Assembly: GCA_035567895.1 (NCBI GenBank) | Contig: DATMPC010000001.1 | Location: forward strand, 62,001 to 126,000 | DNA length: 64,000 nt | DNA from: Terriglobales bacterium | GTDB taxonomy: Bacteria; Acidobacteriota; Terriglobia; Terriglobales; Acidobacteriaceae | Direction of reading: 5' to 3' | Shown: piece after piece, positions 1 through 8,415 of the stretch | Layout of the letters: every line of letters starts with the position of its first letter | How positions within the stretch are numbered: the stretch's first letter is position 1 | The notes under the pieces: model-generated | The model's database searches: none | What the model saw: only the letters and a program-made list of their open reading frames with translations | Told to the model about the DNA's origin: nothing | Made by a program: the position numbers and the translations under genes

Positions 1-2
1 CG

Positions 3-473
3 CCTGCAAGTACTGTTGCCGCATCCGCAACAACAAGTGCCTTGAACCGACCCGACAGTAATGCAGTGGGTGGTAGGAGCAAGGCCACTCTGCCCCTTGA
101 TCCAACATTGCGGACTGATCTGCTAAAAAATAGTGAAGAAGCCGCCTACAAAGGCACGGGACGTAACATCTTCGAGGACACACTTCCTCCGATTGTGGCT
201 CCAGTGGTAGTCAAAAAGGAAACGCCGCAGCCGCCCCCTCCTCCGCCTGGTCCGCCGCCACCACCCCCGATTCCACTGAAATTCTATGGCTTCGCCAACA
301 AGCCAGGACAGGCGAAGGCCATCTTTCTGGCGAATGGTGACGACATTTTCATTGGCCACGAAGGCGAAATCGTCAATCGCAGGTACAAGATCATACGCAT
401 TCATCCAACCCAGGTTGAGATCGAAGATGTGCTGAATAACAACCGGCAGAGTATTCCGCTCACGCCAGGTTAA
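3..473 (+). CDS. Pilus/type II secretion GspC- or PilP-like protein (5' end outside window)
   Basis: The reading frame is open from the left edge to a TAA at 471-473. A TTG at 42 is possible, but no stop separates it from the edge, so the gene most likely begins upstream. The visible part has a Pro-rich spacer (runs of Pro around residues 75-90 of the visible frame) followed by a compact C-terminal domain of about 65 residues ending in IPLTPG. That layout, a tether and Pro-rich linker before a small beta domain, fits the periplasmic GspC/PilP proteins that link inner-membrane assembly parts to the secretin. It lies 4 bp before a pseudopilin-like gene, which supports the assignment. The family name is inferred from layout and context; no diagnostic motif is visible. 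Confidence 0.55.
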   Translation, partial: PASTVAASATTSALNRPDSNAVGGRSKATLPLDPTLRTDLLKNSEEAAYKGTGRNIFEDTLPPIVAPVVVKKETPQPPPPPPGPPPPPPIPLKFYGFANKPGQAKAIFLANGDDIFIGHEGEIVNRRYKIIRIHPTQVEIEDVLNNNRQSIPLTPG

Positions 474-477
474 AGTC

Positions 478-1413
478 GTGCAGAAGAGGCATTCCCAATT
501 CAGGAGCACACGAGAGCGCGGATACGTGCTGCTGGCGATCTTGTTCGCTTTAACCGTGCTGATCGTCGGCTTGGCTGTCGCGGCGCCGAAGACTGCGATC
601 GCTCTGCAACGAACCAAAGAAGACGAGCTTGTTCGTCGCGGACAGCAATACGCGCTTGCCGTTCGACGGTTCTATAAGAAGTTTGGACGCTACCCTTCCA
701 ACCTCGATCAACTGGAAAACACCAACAACATCCGCTTCCTCAGACGGCGTTACCTCGATCCTCTTACGGGAAAGGACGATTGGACTCCGATCCAATTCGG
801 ACAGGCGAGACCGGCTGTAGGCTTCTTTGGACAAAAGATCACGAACATCAGCGGAGCCAGCCCTTCAGGACCAGGGCTAGGCCCTTCCACTATTGGAACC
901 GGACTTGGAGGACCGAGCAGCTCAACCACTTCCAGCGGTAGCAGTTCTTCGGGAGGGAGCACCAGCGCCGGCAGCAGTACAAGCGGAACGACGGCAACAG
1001 GAGTTAATCCGGGAGCGGCAACAGGAGGTAGTCCGGGAGTGGCAACAGGGGGCAGTCCTGGAGCTCCTTCTGGGCCGGCAGGCTCTGCAAGCAATCCATT
1101 TTCAAACGATCAGCTAAGCGGGCGCACTTTTGGTGGGGGAGCAATTGTCGGCGTTTCGGTGCCGTCCCAAAAGGAGTCGCTTAAAGAATTTCAACAGAAG
1201 AATCACTACAACGAATGGCAGTTCGTTTACGATCCCACCATGGATCCGACGTTGCGAGGAGGTCTCGGTGCAGGAGCTGCTACTGGCATTCCCGGAGCGA
1301 CCGGGAACCTTCCAGGTCAAACTCCAGGCGGTCTCAATTCCGGACCTCCTGGAACGATTAACCCTACAACGAACATGCCTTCCATGCCCGGCCAACCCAC
1401 CACTCCCAAATAG
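478..1413 (+). CDS. GspG-like pseudopilin with Gly/Ser/Thr-rich tail
   Basis: GTG start 4 bp after the preceding stop. Residues 1-15 are basic and are followed by a prepilin-like segment: a Gly (G15 in RERGYVLLA) and about 20 hydrophobic residues. This is the layout of a type IV prepilin peptidase site, although the usual Glu at +5 is Ala. Residues 50-110 carry the pseudopilin-type stretch RRFYKKFGRYP and a short segment resembling GspG. From about residue 120 the protein becomes low-complexity (Gly, Ser, Thr, Pro), which is not typical of GspG, and includes repeats of the type TGGSPG. It probably forms part of the secretion pseudopilus in the cell envelope. The prepilin reading is fairly secure; the role of the tail is unknown. 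Confidence 0.65.
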   Translation: MQKRHSQFRSTRERGYVLLAILFALTVLIVGLAVAAPKTAIALQRTKEDELVRRGQQYALAVRRFYKKFGRYPSNLDQLENTNNIRFLRRRYLDPLTGKDDWTPIQFGQARPAVGFFGQKITNISGASPSGPGLGPSTIGTGLGGPSSSTTSSGSSSSGGSTSAGSSTSGTTATGVNPGAATGGSPGVATGGSPGAPSGPAGSASNPFSNDQLSGRTFGGGAIVGVSVPSQKESLKEFQQKNHYNEWQFVYDPTMDPTLRGGLGAGAATGIPGATGNLPGQTPGGLNSGPPGTINPTTNMPSMPGQPTTPK

Positions 1414-1425
1414 GGACCCCCAACG

Positions 1426-1449
1426 AAAAGGCCCCGCTTTCGCGAGGCC
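1426..1449 (-). terminator. Intrinsic terminator of the IscA-like gene
   Basis: Read on the minus strand, GGCCTCGC and GCGGGGCC form an 8-bp stem (one G-T pair) closed by a GAAA tetraloop and followed by TTTT. It lies 27 bp past the stop of the leftward Fe-S carrier gene and in the gap between two convergent genes. Confidence 0.75.
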
Positions 1450-1475
1450 AATGAGTCATACTTTCGAGGAGAGGC

Positions 1476-1847
1476 TTACACGCTAAAGGACGAGCCGCAT
1501 CCGCACGTGCTCTTCACGTTGGGATTCTCAAACTTGAAGCCCGCGGCCTCAAGAGTCTCAACATAATCCACGACGCATCCCTGAAGGTACATGAGCGAGG
1601 TCGCATCAACGAATACCTTCAGCTCGTCGAAGCTGAAGACCTTGTCCATCATGCCAGCCGCGTTTTCGAAATTCATGGAATAGCTAAAGCCAGAGCAGCC
1701 GCCGCCCACTACGCCGATCCGAAGACCCGCCGGCATTGGGTCCTGCTGCACCATGATTTCTTTTACTTTGGCCACAGCTGTGGGCGTGAGCGCCACTGGG
1801 GAAGCTTTGGAAGTAGTCTCGATATTGGGTTGTACCGTGGTCGCCAT
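1476..1847 (-). CDS. IscA/ErpA/SufA-type iron-sulfur cluster carrier
   Basis: A 123-residue HesB/IscA-family protein that would bind and hand on a nascent Fe-S cluster in the cytoplasm. The three conserved cysteines are present: C51 in GGGCSGFSY, and C115 and C117 in STCGCGSSF near the C-terminus. The N-terminal 18 residues are a non-conserved extension. An AGGAG box lies 6 nt before the ATG. It is a single gene with its own terminator downstream. ErpA is the best guess of the subtypes, but the A-type carriers cannot be told apart from sequence alone. A second Fe-S biogenesis gene (SufT-like) lies near 16.7 kb. Confidence 0.9.
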   Translation of the reverse strand: MATTVQPNIETTSKASPVALTPTAVAKVKEIMVQQDPMPAGLRIGVVGGGCSGFSYSMNFENAAGMMDKVFSFDELKVFVDATSLMYLQGCVVDYVETLEAAGFKFENPNVKSTCGCGSSFSV

Positions 1848-2022
1848 TCTCTTCTCCTCGATGAAGCCTCATTATATCAGCCGCTTAGCGGCAATTAGAA
1901 GCACTATGTCTTAGATGGCCCAATAGCGCAGGGGATGCAGATTGTAGATGAGGCAGGGCTTGCCTTTGCATACCATGACCAAGATTCTTGGTCGTAATGA
2001 CCAGCTTCTGGCTGTCGTACCC

Positions 2023-2247
2023 GAATCGTGCCGCTTCCAGCGGCACGATAAGCATTGAGCCCGGCACACGGTGCCGATACAAGGGATGGTTATCGGAGCC
2101 CTGTAAGGGCGGCACTTCTGTGGTCTACATATCAGTCGCGAAATGCCGGCAGGTGCCGCCCCTACCGGGGCTCGCTTCCACAAAAGCTCCCCCGGCACTT
2201 TGGTGCCGGGCTCAGTTCGGGTTCGTGCCGCGAAACGCGGCACGATC
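2023..2247. repeat. Cluster of GTGCCG-type palindromes (REP-like)
   Basis: Within the 468-bp gap between the Fe-S carrier and the acyl-CoA dehydrogenase gene lie several short perfect hairpins that share the core GTGCCG/CGGCAC. They are 2025-2049 (10-bp arms), 2062-2076 (6-bp arms), 2191-2210 (8-bp arms) and 2223-2245 (10-bp arms around AAA). A related GTGCCG...CGGCAC pair occurs near 20352-20373. There is no convincing gene here. The cluster resembles REP-type elements. Confidence 0.6.
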
Positions 2248-2315
2248 GAACTGCCTTCCAGCTGAAGTCAGCATTTGACGCGAACAAGAACCAAATCCTA
2301 CGTTTGTCTGAGCCC

Positions 2316-4112
2316 CTACGCGATCACGTACTTCCCCGCATCTATCACCTGGGCAGCGATCTGCTGCCGCAGGGCAATTGTGTTGGTCGGATCATGCTTG
2401 AGCAGCCTGCGCAAGATCGTTGTCTGTATGCGGAGGTTGTCGCCTTCAGAAGCGGCAGCAACTACTTTGCGCGCCGCTACCTCGATCCGCGCCATCGCTT
2501 CGGACAAGTACACCTGAGTCATCGCAATCGGTAAAGCAGAGCCAGATTCCCCTCGAGACTGGAGCAGCTTCAATGTCCGCAGCAGCACCGAGTCCATCGC
2601 GAAGACCTCTATGATGATGTCGGCCAGAGCCGCCATCACTTCCTGCTGCTCTGCTAGTTCCATCATGTACCGCTGGGAAGCCACTCCGGCTGCAAAGAGC
2701 GCAACCTTTTTGGCATTCGCTACCAAAGCGCGTTCTGCAGTAAGCTCGCCTTCGGCTTCTTCGTTCATAGACGGGCCTGAAAGGACCTCATCCATCAGCT
2801 TCTTGATGGCCGGCATGAGAGCGAGCTGTCCGCTCATCGCTCGTTTCATCAACCATCCGGTGATGATCATTCGATTGATTTCGTTAGTGCCTTCGAAGAT
2901 GCGATTCACGCGTGAGTCACGGTAGGCGCGCTCAGCCGGGTATTCCTCTACGAAGCCATAGCCTCCGTAAATCTGAACCACATGATCGACAACCTGATCG
3001 AGCATCTCGGATCCCCATACTTTCAGAATCGAGCACTCGACGGCGTATTCCTCAATCCCTTTCCGAATCTGTGTCGAAGCATCAGCGCTATGCTTGTCGA
3101 TATCGCGCAGCGCCTCATCGATCATCCCGACAGTTCGGTACGCGAGAGACTCGCCTACGTAGATCCCTGTCGTAATATCTGCCAGCTTCTCCCGGATGAG
3201 ACCAAAATCCACCAGAGTCTTTCCGAAGGCCTTCCGCTGCTTGGCATAATTGAGCGCGGCTAACAACGAGGTTCTGGCACCGCCGACACAGCCTGCGCCG
3301 AGTTTGAAGCGGCCGATGTTCAGGATATTGAAAGCTATGATGTGACCCTTGCCGATTTCGCCGAGCAGATTCTCTACCGGCACCTTGCAATCGTTCAGGA
3401 TCAGTGGACAAGTCGAGGAGCCACGAATTCCCAGCTTCTTCTCTTCAGCTCCGACTGAAAACCCAGGGAAGGTGCGCTCGACGATGAACGCTGAAAATTT
3501 CTCGCCGCCGATTTTCGCGAAGACGACATAAAGGTTCGCGAAGGATGCATTTGTGATCCACATCTTCTCGCCATTAAGGATGTAGTGCTTACCGTCAGGC
3601 GAAAGATCAGCTCGCGTGCGACAGTTGAGCGCATCCGACCCAGACGACGACTCTGACAGTGCGTAGGCCCCGACCCACTCGCCCGAGGCCAGCTTAGGCA
3701 AATACTTTTTCTTCTGCTCCGGCGTGCCGAAGTAAACAATGGGCAGCGTGCCAATTCCGACATGCGCACCCCAAGTAACGCTGAAACTGCCAGACTTCGC
3801 GATGTAGTCGGCAATGATGGCTGACGTGACCTTGTCCATCTCCATCCCGCCGTACTCCTCAGGGATGTCGACTGAAGTCAGGCCGAGTTCGCTGGCCTTC
3901 TTGATGAGATCGCGCGTGACCGAGAATTCCTTGTGCTCGATCTTCTCCAGATTGGGAACGATCTCTTTGAGCGCAAACTCTTCCGTAGTCTGAGCGATCT
4001 GGCGATGCTCATCGGTAAAGTCCTCAGGAGTAAAAACTTCTTCCGGTTCACGCTCTTCGATAAGGAAGCTTCCGCCTGCGATCTTCGTCTTGGGAACTGT
4101 TGCCGTTGCCAT
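2316..4112 (-). CDS. Acyl-CoA dehydrogenase, VLCAD-like with C-terminal extension
   Basis: A 598-residue flavoenzyme for the first step of fatty acid beta-oxidation, acyl-CoA to trans-2-enoyl-CoA. The N-terminal helical domain is at about 30-145, the middle beta domain at 150-250 (ALSESSSGSDA) and the C-terminal helical domain at 255-415. The catalytic base is E407 in IFEGTNEI, the position used in medium- and very-long-chain dehydrogenases. About 180 extra residues follow, as in VLCAD-type enzymes. The start was set at the ATG at 4112 because GGAGGG lies 7 nt upstream; the 30 codons before it are repeat-derived. It is the last gene of the beta-oxidation operon, separated from the thiolase gene by a palindromic repeat. 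Confidence 0.93.
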   Translation of the reverse strand: MATATVPKTKIAGGSFLIEEREPEEVFTPEDFTDEHRQIAQTTEEFALKEIVPNLEKIEHKEFSVTRDLIKKASELGLTSVDIPEEYGGMEMDKVTSAIIADYIAKSGSFSVTWGAHVGIGTLPIVYFGTPEQKKKYLPKLASGEWVGAYALSESSSGSDALNCRTRADLSPDGKHYILNGEKMWITNASFANLYVVFAKIGGEKFSAFIVERTFPGFSVGAEEKKLGIRGSSTCPLILNDCKVPVENLLGEIGKGHIIAFNILNIGRFKLGAGCVGGARTSLLAALNYAKQRKAFGKTLVDFGLIREKLADITTGIYVGESLAYRTVGMIDEALRDIDKHSADASTQIRKGIEEYAVECSILKVWGSEMLDQVVDHVVQIYGGYGFVEEYPAERAYRDSRVNRIFEGTNEINRMIITGWLMKRAMSGQLALMPAIKKLMDEVLSGPSMNEEAEGELTAERALVANAKKVALFAAGVASQRYMMELAEQQEVMAALADIIIEVFAMDSVLLRTLKLLQSRGESGSALPIAMTQVYLSEAMARIEVAARKVVAAASEGDNLRIQTTILRRLLKHDPTNTIALRQQIAAQVIDAGKYVIA

Positions 4113-4134
4113 TTGAACCCTCCAAAAGCGATTG

Positions 4135-4248
4135 AACACGAAGGGCACGAAGGAAACGAAGGTTGCTTCTATACAACCTTTACAGATTTTGGGCCGGGAC
4201 AAAGATCAAAGGTTCCTAATCCTTCGTGCCCTTCGTGACCTTCGTGTT
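4135..4248. repeat. Palindromic 9-bp-periodic repeat element (CACGAAGG type)
   Basis: A 114-bp element with 28-bp imperfect terminal inverted repeats, 4135-4162 and 4221-4248. Each arm consists of three 9-bp units of the form CACGAAGGN. A second inner inverted pair (AACCTTT/AAAGGTT) makes a nested hairpin. It fills the gap between the thiolase and acyl-CoA dehydrogenase genes of one operon, so it is probably transcribed. Confidence 0.8.
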
Positions 4249-4261
4249 AACCCCCGGTTTT

Positions 4262-5440
4262 CTATTGAATATTCTCGAAAATTCCTGCTGCGCCCATGCC
4301 GCCACCCACACACATTGTCACCAATCCGTATTTCCCATTCCGGCGCTTCAGTTCGCGGATTACGCTGGCCGTCAACTTCGCACCCGTGCACCCTAGCGGA
4401 TGTCCCAGCGCAATGGCACCGCCGTTAGGGTTCACTTTCGCCGGATTTAGTCCTCCAGCCTTAATAACCGAAAGCGACTGTGCGGCGAACGCTTCGTTTA
4501 ATTCGATCACGTCAATCTGATCGAGGGTGAGACCTGCAATCTTAAGAGCCTTGGGAATTGCGTACACCGGACCGATGCCCATCTCTTCCGGCTTGTATCC
4601 TGCTGTTGCAAATGCAACGTAGCGCGCCAGCGGCTTAATGCCAAGTGCCTGCGCGCGTTCAGCCGACATTACGACTGCGGCTGCTGCCCCGTCAGACATC
4701 TGCGAGGAATTGCCGGCGGTTACTGTCCCCTTGGCATGAAAGGCTGGCTTCAAGGCGGACAGTGCTTCCATGGAAGTGTCCGCGCGAGGACCGTCGTCGA
4801 TCTTGAACTCGATGTCGATGCGCTTCGGCTTGCTGCCGTTTGGAGTGGTGAAACTCACTGGCACGGACACGAGTTCGTCGTTGAACTTGCCCGCTGCAAT
4901 CGCAGCCAGGGCTTTCTGATGACTCGCCAGCGAGAATTCATCCGCCTGCTCACGCGTAATGCCGAAGCGCTGTGCCAGTCGCTCGGCGGTAAGTCCCATG
5001 GAGAGATACGCGTCCGGATAGTTCTCGATGAGCCACGGGTTCGCACTTACCTTGTTTCCGCCCATGGGGATCATCGTCATCGATTCCACGCCGCCTGCCA
5101 CAATCACGTCCGCTCCACCCGACATGATGCGCTCAGCGGCCATGGCAATCGACTGCAATCCCGAAGAACAGAAGCGATTGATGGTCATCGCCGAAGACTC
5201 GACCGGAAGTCCCGCACGAAGGGACGCGATCCGTGCCACATTCATCCCCTGCTCTGCCTCAGGCATCGCGCAGCCGAGGATCACGTCTTCAATTTCCTTC
5301 GCATCGAGTTGCGGCACCCGCGCAAGCGCGCCCTTAATGGCAACTGCCGCCAGGTCGTCGGGACGCGTAGCACGCAAACCGCCTTTGTATGCTCGACCGA
5401 CTGGCGTGCGCACTGCACTGGCTATAACCACTTTACGCAT
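4262..5440 (-). CDS. fadA: Acetyl-CoA C-acyltransferase (thiolase)
   Basis: A 392-residue thiolase that cleaves 3-ketoacyl-CoA to acetyl-CoA and a shortened acyl-CoA. It has the nucleophilic Cys C91 (NRFCSSGLQ), H347 in GHPLGCTGA and the second catalytic Cys C377 in MCVGGGMGAA. The length is normal for the family. The start at 5440 (MRKVVIASAVRTPVG) is preceded by AGAGGT at 7 nt; the 12 codons upstream are repeat-derived. It sits between the hydroxyacyl-CoA dehydrogenase/hydratase fusion and the acyl-CoA dehydrogenase on the same strand, which argues for a degradative rather than a biosynthetic role. Confidence 0.93.
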   Translation of the reverse strand: MRKVVIASAVRTPVGRAYKGGLRATRPDDLAAVAIKGALARVPQLDAKEIEDVILGCAMPEAEQGMNVARIASLRAGLPVESSAMTINRFCSSGLQSIAMAAERIMSGGADVIVAGGVESMTMIPMGGNKVSANPWLIENYPDAYLSMGLTAERLAQRFGITREQADEFSLASHQKALAAIAAGKFNDELVSVPVSFTTPNGSKPKRIDIEFKIDDGPRADTSMEALSALKPAFHAKGTVTAGNSSQMSDGAAAAVVMSAERAQALGIKPLARYVAFATAGYKPEEMGIGPVYAIPKALKIAGLTLDQIDVIELNEAFAAQSLSVIKAGGLNPAKVNPNGGAIALGHPLGCTGAKLTASVIRELKRRNGKYGLVTMCVGGGMGAAGIFENIQ

Positions 5441-5453
5441 AATCAAACCTCTC

Positions 5454-5534
5454 ACCACAGAGGACACAGAGAGCACAGAGGAAGTCGGAAGTTGAACCCT
5501 TTTTCTCCTCTGTGTCCTCCATGTCCTCTGTGGT
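5454..5534. repeat. Palindromic repeat element (ACAGAGG type)
   Basis: An 81-bp element with imperfect 29-bp terminal inverted repeats, 5454-5482 and 5506-5534, made of repeats of ACAGAGG with the ends ACCACAGAGG and CCTCTGTGGT. It fills the gap between the fusion gene and the thiolase gene and touches the stop codon of the former. It has the same build as the element at 4135-4248, but a different core word. Confidence 0.8.
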
Positions 5535-8071
5535 TAATTCCTCAAAGTCTTCCCCGTCTTCAACGTGTACTGAATCCGCTCCTGCGTCTTCTTCTCTCCG
5601 CAAAGAGACTTAAAAGCCTCGCGTTCGAGATCCAGCAGATACTGCTCGCTAACCGGAGTTCCCGGCGTCACGTTGCCGCCGCAGATTACCTCTGCGACTT
5701 TGTTGCCGATCTTTACCTCGTGGTCGCTGATGTACTCGCCCTGCCTCATTAGATGAACGCCGAGCTTCAACGTCGCCAGGATGCTCTCGCCTGGAGCCGG
5801 CACATCGGTCCGCATAATGGGAGCACTATAGCCTTCCTTCACGAGGTCCAGCGCACGACGTTTCGCATCGGTAACGAGTCGCTCGCGATTCATCGTGACT
5901 ACATCCGCTTGTGACAGAAAGTCCAGTTTGCGGGCCTCGGCGGCTGAAGTTGAGACCTTGGCCATAGCAATGGTCTCGAAGTTCTTCTTCATGGCCTCCA
6001 TCAGTTCGACCGATTCGCCACGTCCTGCCGGCCGAATGCTGGTGGAGGCATCGACTGCACGCAGCAAGATCTCCTTACATCCACCGCCACCGGGGAGAAG
6101 TCCGACTCCGACTTCGACCAAGCCCATGTACAGCTCAGCGTGAGGCTGGCGCGCAGCAGCATGCAGACTAACTTCTGTTCCGCCTCCGAGGCACATGCCA
6201 AATGGAGCGGCAACAACAGGTTTCGGACAGAACTTAATTGCTTGCGTCATCCCCTGGAAGCCGCGAATGGCCAGGTCAACCTCGTCCCATTCGCCTTCCT
6301 GAATGGCCATGAGGAGGAGCATGATGTTAGCGCCGACGGAGAAATGCTGCGCGTCGTTGCTAATGATGAATGCGTCGAACTGATTCAACGCGGCGCTGCC
6401 AGGCTTGAGTGTTTGCGTTACAAACTGAACGATGTCGCCACCCAGCGAATTCATCTTGGAGTGGAACTCGATGGCCGCAACTCCGTCACCCAAATCGACC
6501 AGCGACGTCGAGGCGTTCTTCTTGACGACTCCGTTGGACTTCTTAGCAACGGTCACCGACCACACGCCTTCGGGTACCTCGAAAGGGCGGTAGTCTGAAG
6601 TCTTGAGATCGAAATAACTACGCCCAGAAGACGAGTTCTTGTCGTCGGCATACCACGATGTCTTGCCGCCGGCGAGCAGCTTCTCGACATTGGCTGCGAC
6701 TGGACGCCCTTCCTTCTTCATCCGCTCTACCGTAGGCCCAACCCCGGCGGCGTCCCACATCTCAAATGGGCCCATCTCCCAGTTGAAGCCGGTGCGCATG
6801 GCGCGATCGATTTCGACAACCGTGTCGGAGATCTCAGGAATGCGGTTGGCTGCGTAGGTCCATAGCTCCGATAGTGACGTCCAGTAAAACTGGGCAGCCT
6901 TGTCGCGCGGATCAGCGTTCAGGATCATCTTCAGCCGCTCGAGCGCAGAGTCCACGTTCTTGGCCATTTCGAGCAGTTGGAACTTGGGCCTTCCGCGCGG
7001 ATGATAGTCGAGCGCTCTCCAGTCGAGCGCCAGGCGCTCTTCGTCTCCTGATGGCGATTTCGCTTTCTTGTAAAAACCTTGCTTCGCCTTATCGCCGAGC
7101 CATTTGCGCTCAAGCATGTGCTGATAGAACGCAGGGAGTGTCAGCTCGGAGCGCTCATCCTGAACGTTCTTGGTCATGTTGCTGACAACATGGCCGAGGA
7201 TATCCAGCCCAACCATATCGATGGTGCGGAAGGTAGCTGACTTCGGCCAACCGACAGCCGATCCGGTAAGCGCGTCAACTTCCTCGATGGAGAGTCCCAT
7301 CTCCTGCATGATGCGCATCACGTTCAGCACTGAGAACGTTCCAATGCGGTTGGCAATGAAGTTGGGTGTGTCCTTGGCGTGAACGATCGCCTTGCCCAAA
7401 CGCTGATCGCAAAAGTGCGCAATCGCTTCCATCGCTGCGGGATCAGAATTGGGAGTTGGAATGATTTCCAGGAGCCGCATGTAGCGCGGTGGATTGAAGA
7501 AGTGGGTGCCGAACCAGTTGCGGCGGAAGGCCTCACTGAAGCCTTCTACGATGTTGCCTACCGGCAGCCCGCTGGTATTCGTCGTCACGATCGCGGTTGG
7601 TTTGCGAACCGCTTCGACCTTCTTCAGTAACTCGCGTTTGATTTCAAGGTTCTCGGCGACGGCCTCGATGATCCAGTCCGCGTCGGCAAGAAGCTTGAGA
7701 TCGTCTTCGAAGTTCCCTGTCCTTATCAACCTCGCCAGGGACGGATCAAAGAAGGCCGCTGGCTTGGACTTCTTCGCGCCTTCGAGTCCCGCGGCAACGA
7801 TCTTGTCGCGCTCGGGATTGCGCTCCACCGGCTTGCCAGGTGTCGCGCCGGGAGGAACTATGTCGAGCAAGTAGCTGGGGACACCCGCGTTTGCTAAGTG
7901 GGCGGCGATGCGGGATCCCATAGTTCCCGCGCCTAGGACGGCAACTTTGTTGATTTGAATGGCCATGGATGAAGTGGTAGTCGCCTGAGGCGAGGTTCCC
8001 ATCTTATCGGAGGCGAAGTCTGGCGTGGCGACTGGGTTGAGTTCGACTTCTTCGATAACCGTTTTAGACAT
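5534..8071 (-). CDS. 3-hydroxyacyl-CoA dehydrogenase / enoyl-CoA hydratase fusion
   Basis: An 845-residue bifunctional beta-oxidation enzyme. The N-terminal NAD-binding Rossmann fold has GAGTMG at 47-52 and is followed by the hydroxyacyl dehydrogenase C-terminal domains (around 190-440). The C-terminal third is a crotonase fold (FSVGANIMLLL; GMCLGGGTE; GLLPGGGG). The order dehydrogenase-then-hydratase is that of Bacillus FadN, not E. coli FadB. It is first in an operon with thiolase and acyl-CoA dehydrogenase. The ATG at 8071 lies only about 7 nt from the predicted transcription start, so translation would be leaderless. An internal ATG at 7966 (MAIQINKVAVLGAG) matches the usual family N-terminus but has no ribosome site. 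Confidence 0.93.
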   Translation of the reverse strand: MSKTVIEEVELNPVATPDFASDKMGTSPQATTTSSMAIQINKVAVLGAGTMGSRIAAHLANAGVPSYLLDIVPPGATPGKPVERNPERDKIVAAGLEGAKKSKPAAFFDPSLARLIRTGNFEDDLKLLADADWIIEAVAENLEIKRELLKKVEAVRKPTAIVTTNTSGLPVGNIVEGFSEAFRRNWFGTHFFNPPRYMRLLEIIPTPNSDPAAMEAIAHFCDQRLGKAIVHAKDTPNFIANRIGTFSVLNVMRIMQEMGLSIEEVDALTGSAVGWPKSATFRTIDMVGLDILGHVVSNMTKNVQDERSELTLPAFYQHMLERKWLGDKAKQGFYKKAKSPSGDEERLALDWRALDYHPRGRPKFQLLEMAKNVDSALERLKMILNADPRDKAAQFYWTSLSELWTYAANRIPEISDTVVEIDRAMRTGFNWEMGPFEMWDAAGVGPTVERMKKEGRPVAANVEKLLAGGKTSWYADDKNSSSGRSYFDLKTSDYRPFEVPEGVWSVTVAKKSNGVVKKNASTSLVDLGDGVAAIEFHSKMNSLGGDIVQFVTQTLKPGSAALNQFDAFIISNDAQHFSVGANIMLLLMAIQEGEWDEVDLAIRGFQGMTQAIKFCPKPVVAAPFGMCLGGGTEVSLHAAARQPHAELYMGLVEVGVGLLPGGGGCKEILLRAVDASTSIRPAGRGESVELMEAMKKNFETIAMAKVSTSAAEARKLDFLSQADVVTMNRERLVTDAKRRALDLVKEGYSAPIMRTDVPAPGESILATLKLGVHLMRQGEYISDHEVKIGNKVAEVICGGNVTPGTPVSEQYLLDLEREAFKSLCGEKKTQERIQYTLKTGKTLRN

Positions 8072-8084
8072 GAGGGCTCGAGAA

Positions 8085-8114
8085 ATTATACTGAATGATT
8101 ATTCATTCAGTCAA
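8085..8114 (-). promoter_or_regulatory. Beta-oxidation operon promoter with embedded FadR-type operator
   Basis: On the minus strand TTGACT (8114-8109) and TATAAT (8090-8085) are separated by 18 bp. The palindrome at 8090-8111 fills that spacer. Its core, TGAATGAATAATCATTCA, matches exactly the consensus known for Bacillus FadR, TGAATGAMTANTCATTCA. A TetR-family acyl-CoA-responsive repressor bound here would block RNA polymerase. No such repressor gene lies in the window. Confidence 0.85.
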
Positions 8115-8196
8115 ACCTATCGAACCTTTTCAGCTGGGTTCACGCTATGTCCGGGCGAAATTTTGCCGCTGCTGCAAAGCAGCGCACTCCCTGCCC

Positions 8197-8383
8197 GTTC
8201 CCTGTTACTTTTTTGAATCGCGCTTTAGAGGCCGCTAACTCCCTCAGCGGCCGGTGCTTAGGACGAAAGCGTCAGAATTCCCTGTTAATTCGCTGCGTTT
8301 GACACAAATTTGGAGATTTTGGGCAGAATTCGACGCTTTCCGAATCGAAATCAAGAAATGCCCTGTTATTGTCCGTGTTTTCT
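8197..8383. repeat. Dispersed intergenic repeat, copy A
   Basis: One of three related intergenic sequences in the window (others at 44661-44790 and 63646-63830). Shared words are GTTCCCTGTTA followed by a T-run and GAATC, a central CCCTGTTA, then GGGCAGAATTCGACG, and a closing TTGTTATTGTC-like or CCTGTTATTG-like word. It fills the gap between the beta-oxidation promoter and the LuxR gene and has no coding potential that I can support. Confidence 0.65.
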
Positions 8384-8415
8384 TGCTTGCGTGCGTAATT
8401 TCGCCGCAGGCGCGA

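Noticed and set aside
123-617. A minus-strand frame over the first genes
   Set aside because: It is antisense to two consistent plus-strand frames and is Arg/Trp-rich, as expected for a shadow.
4736-5752. A 338-codon frame on the plus strand
   Set aside because: It lies antisense to the clear thiolase gene and the end of the fusion gene, with Arg/His-rich composition typical of a shadow frame.
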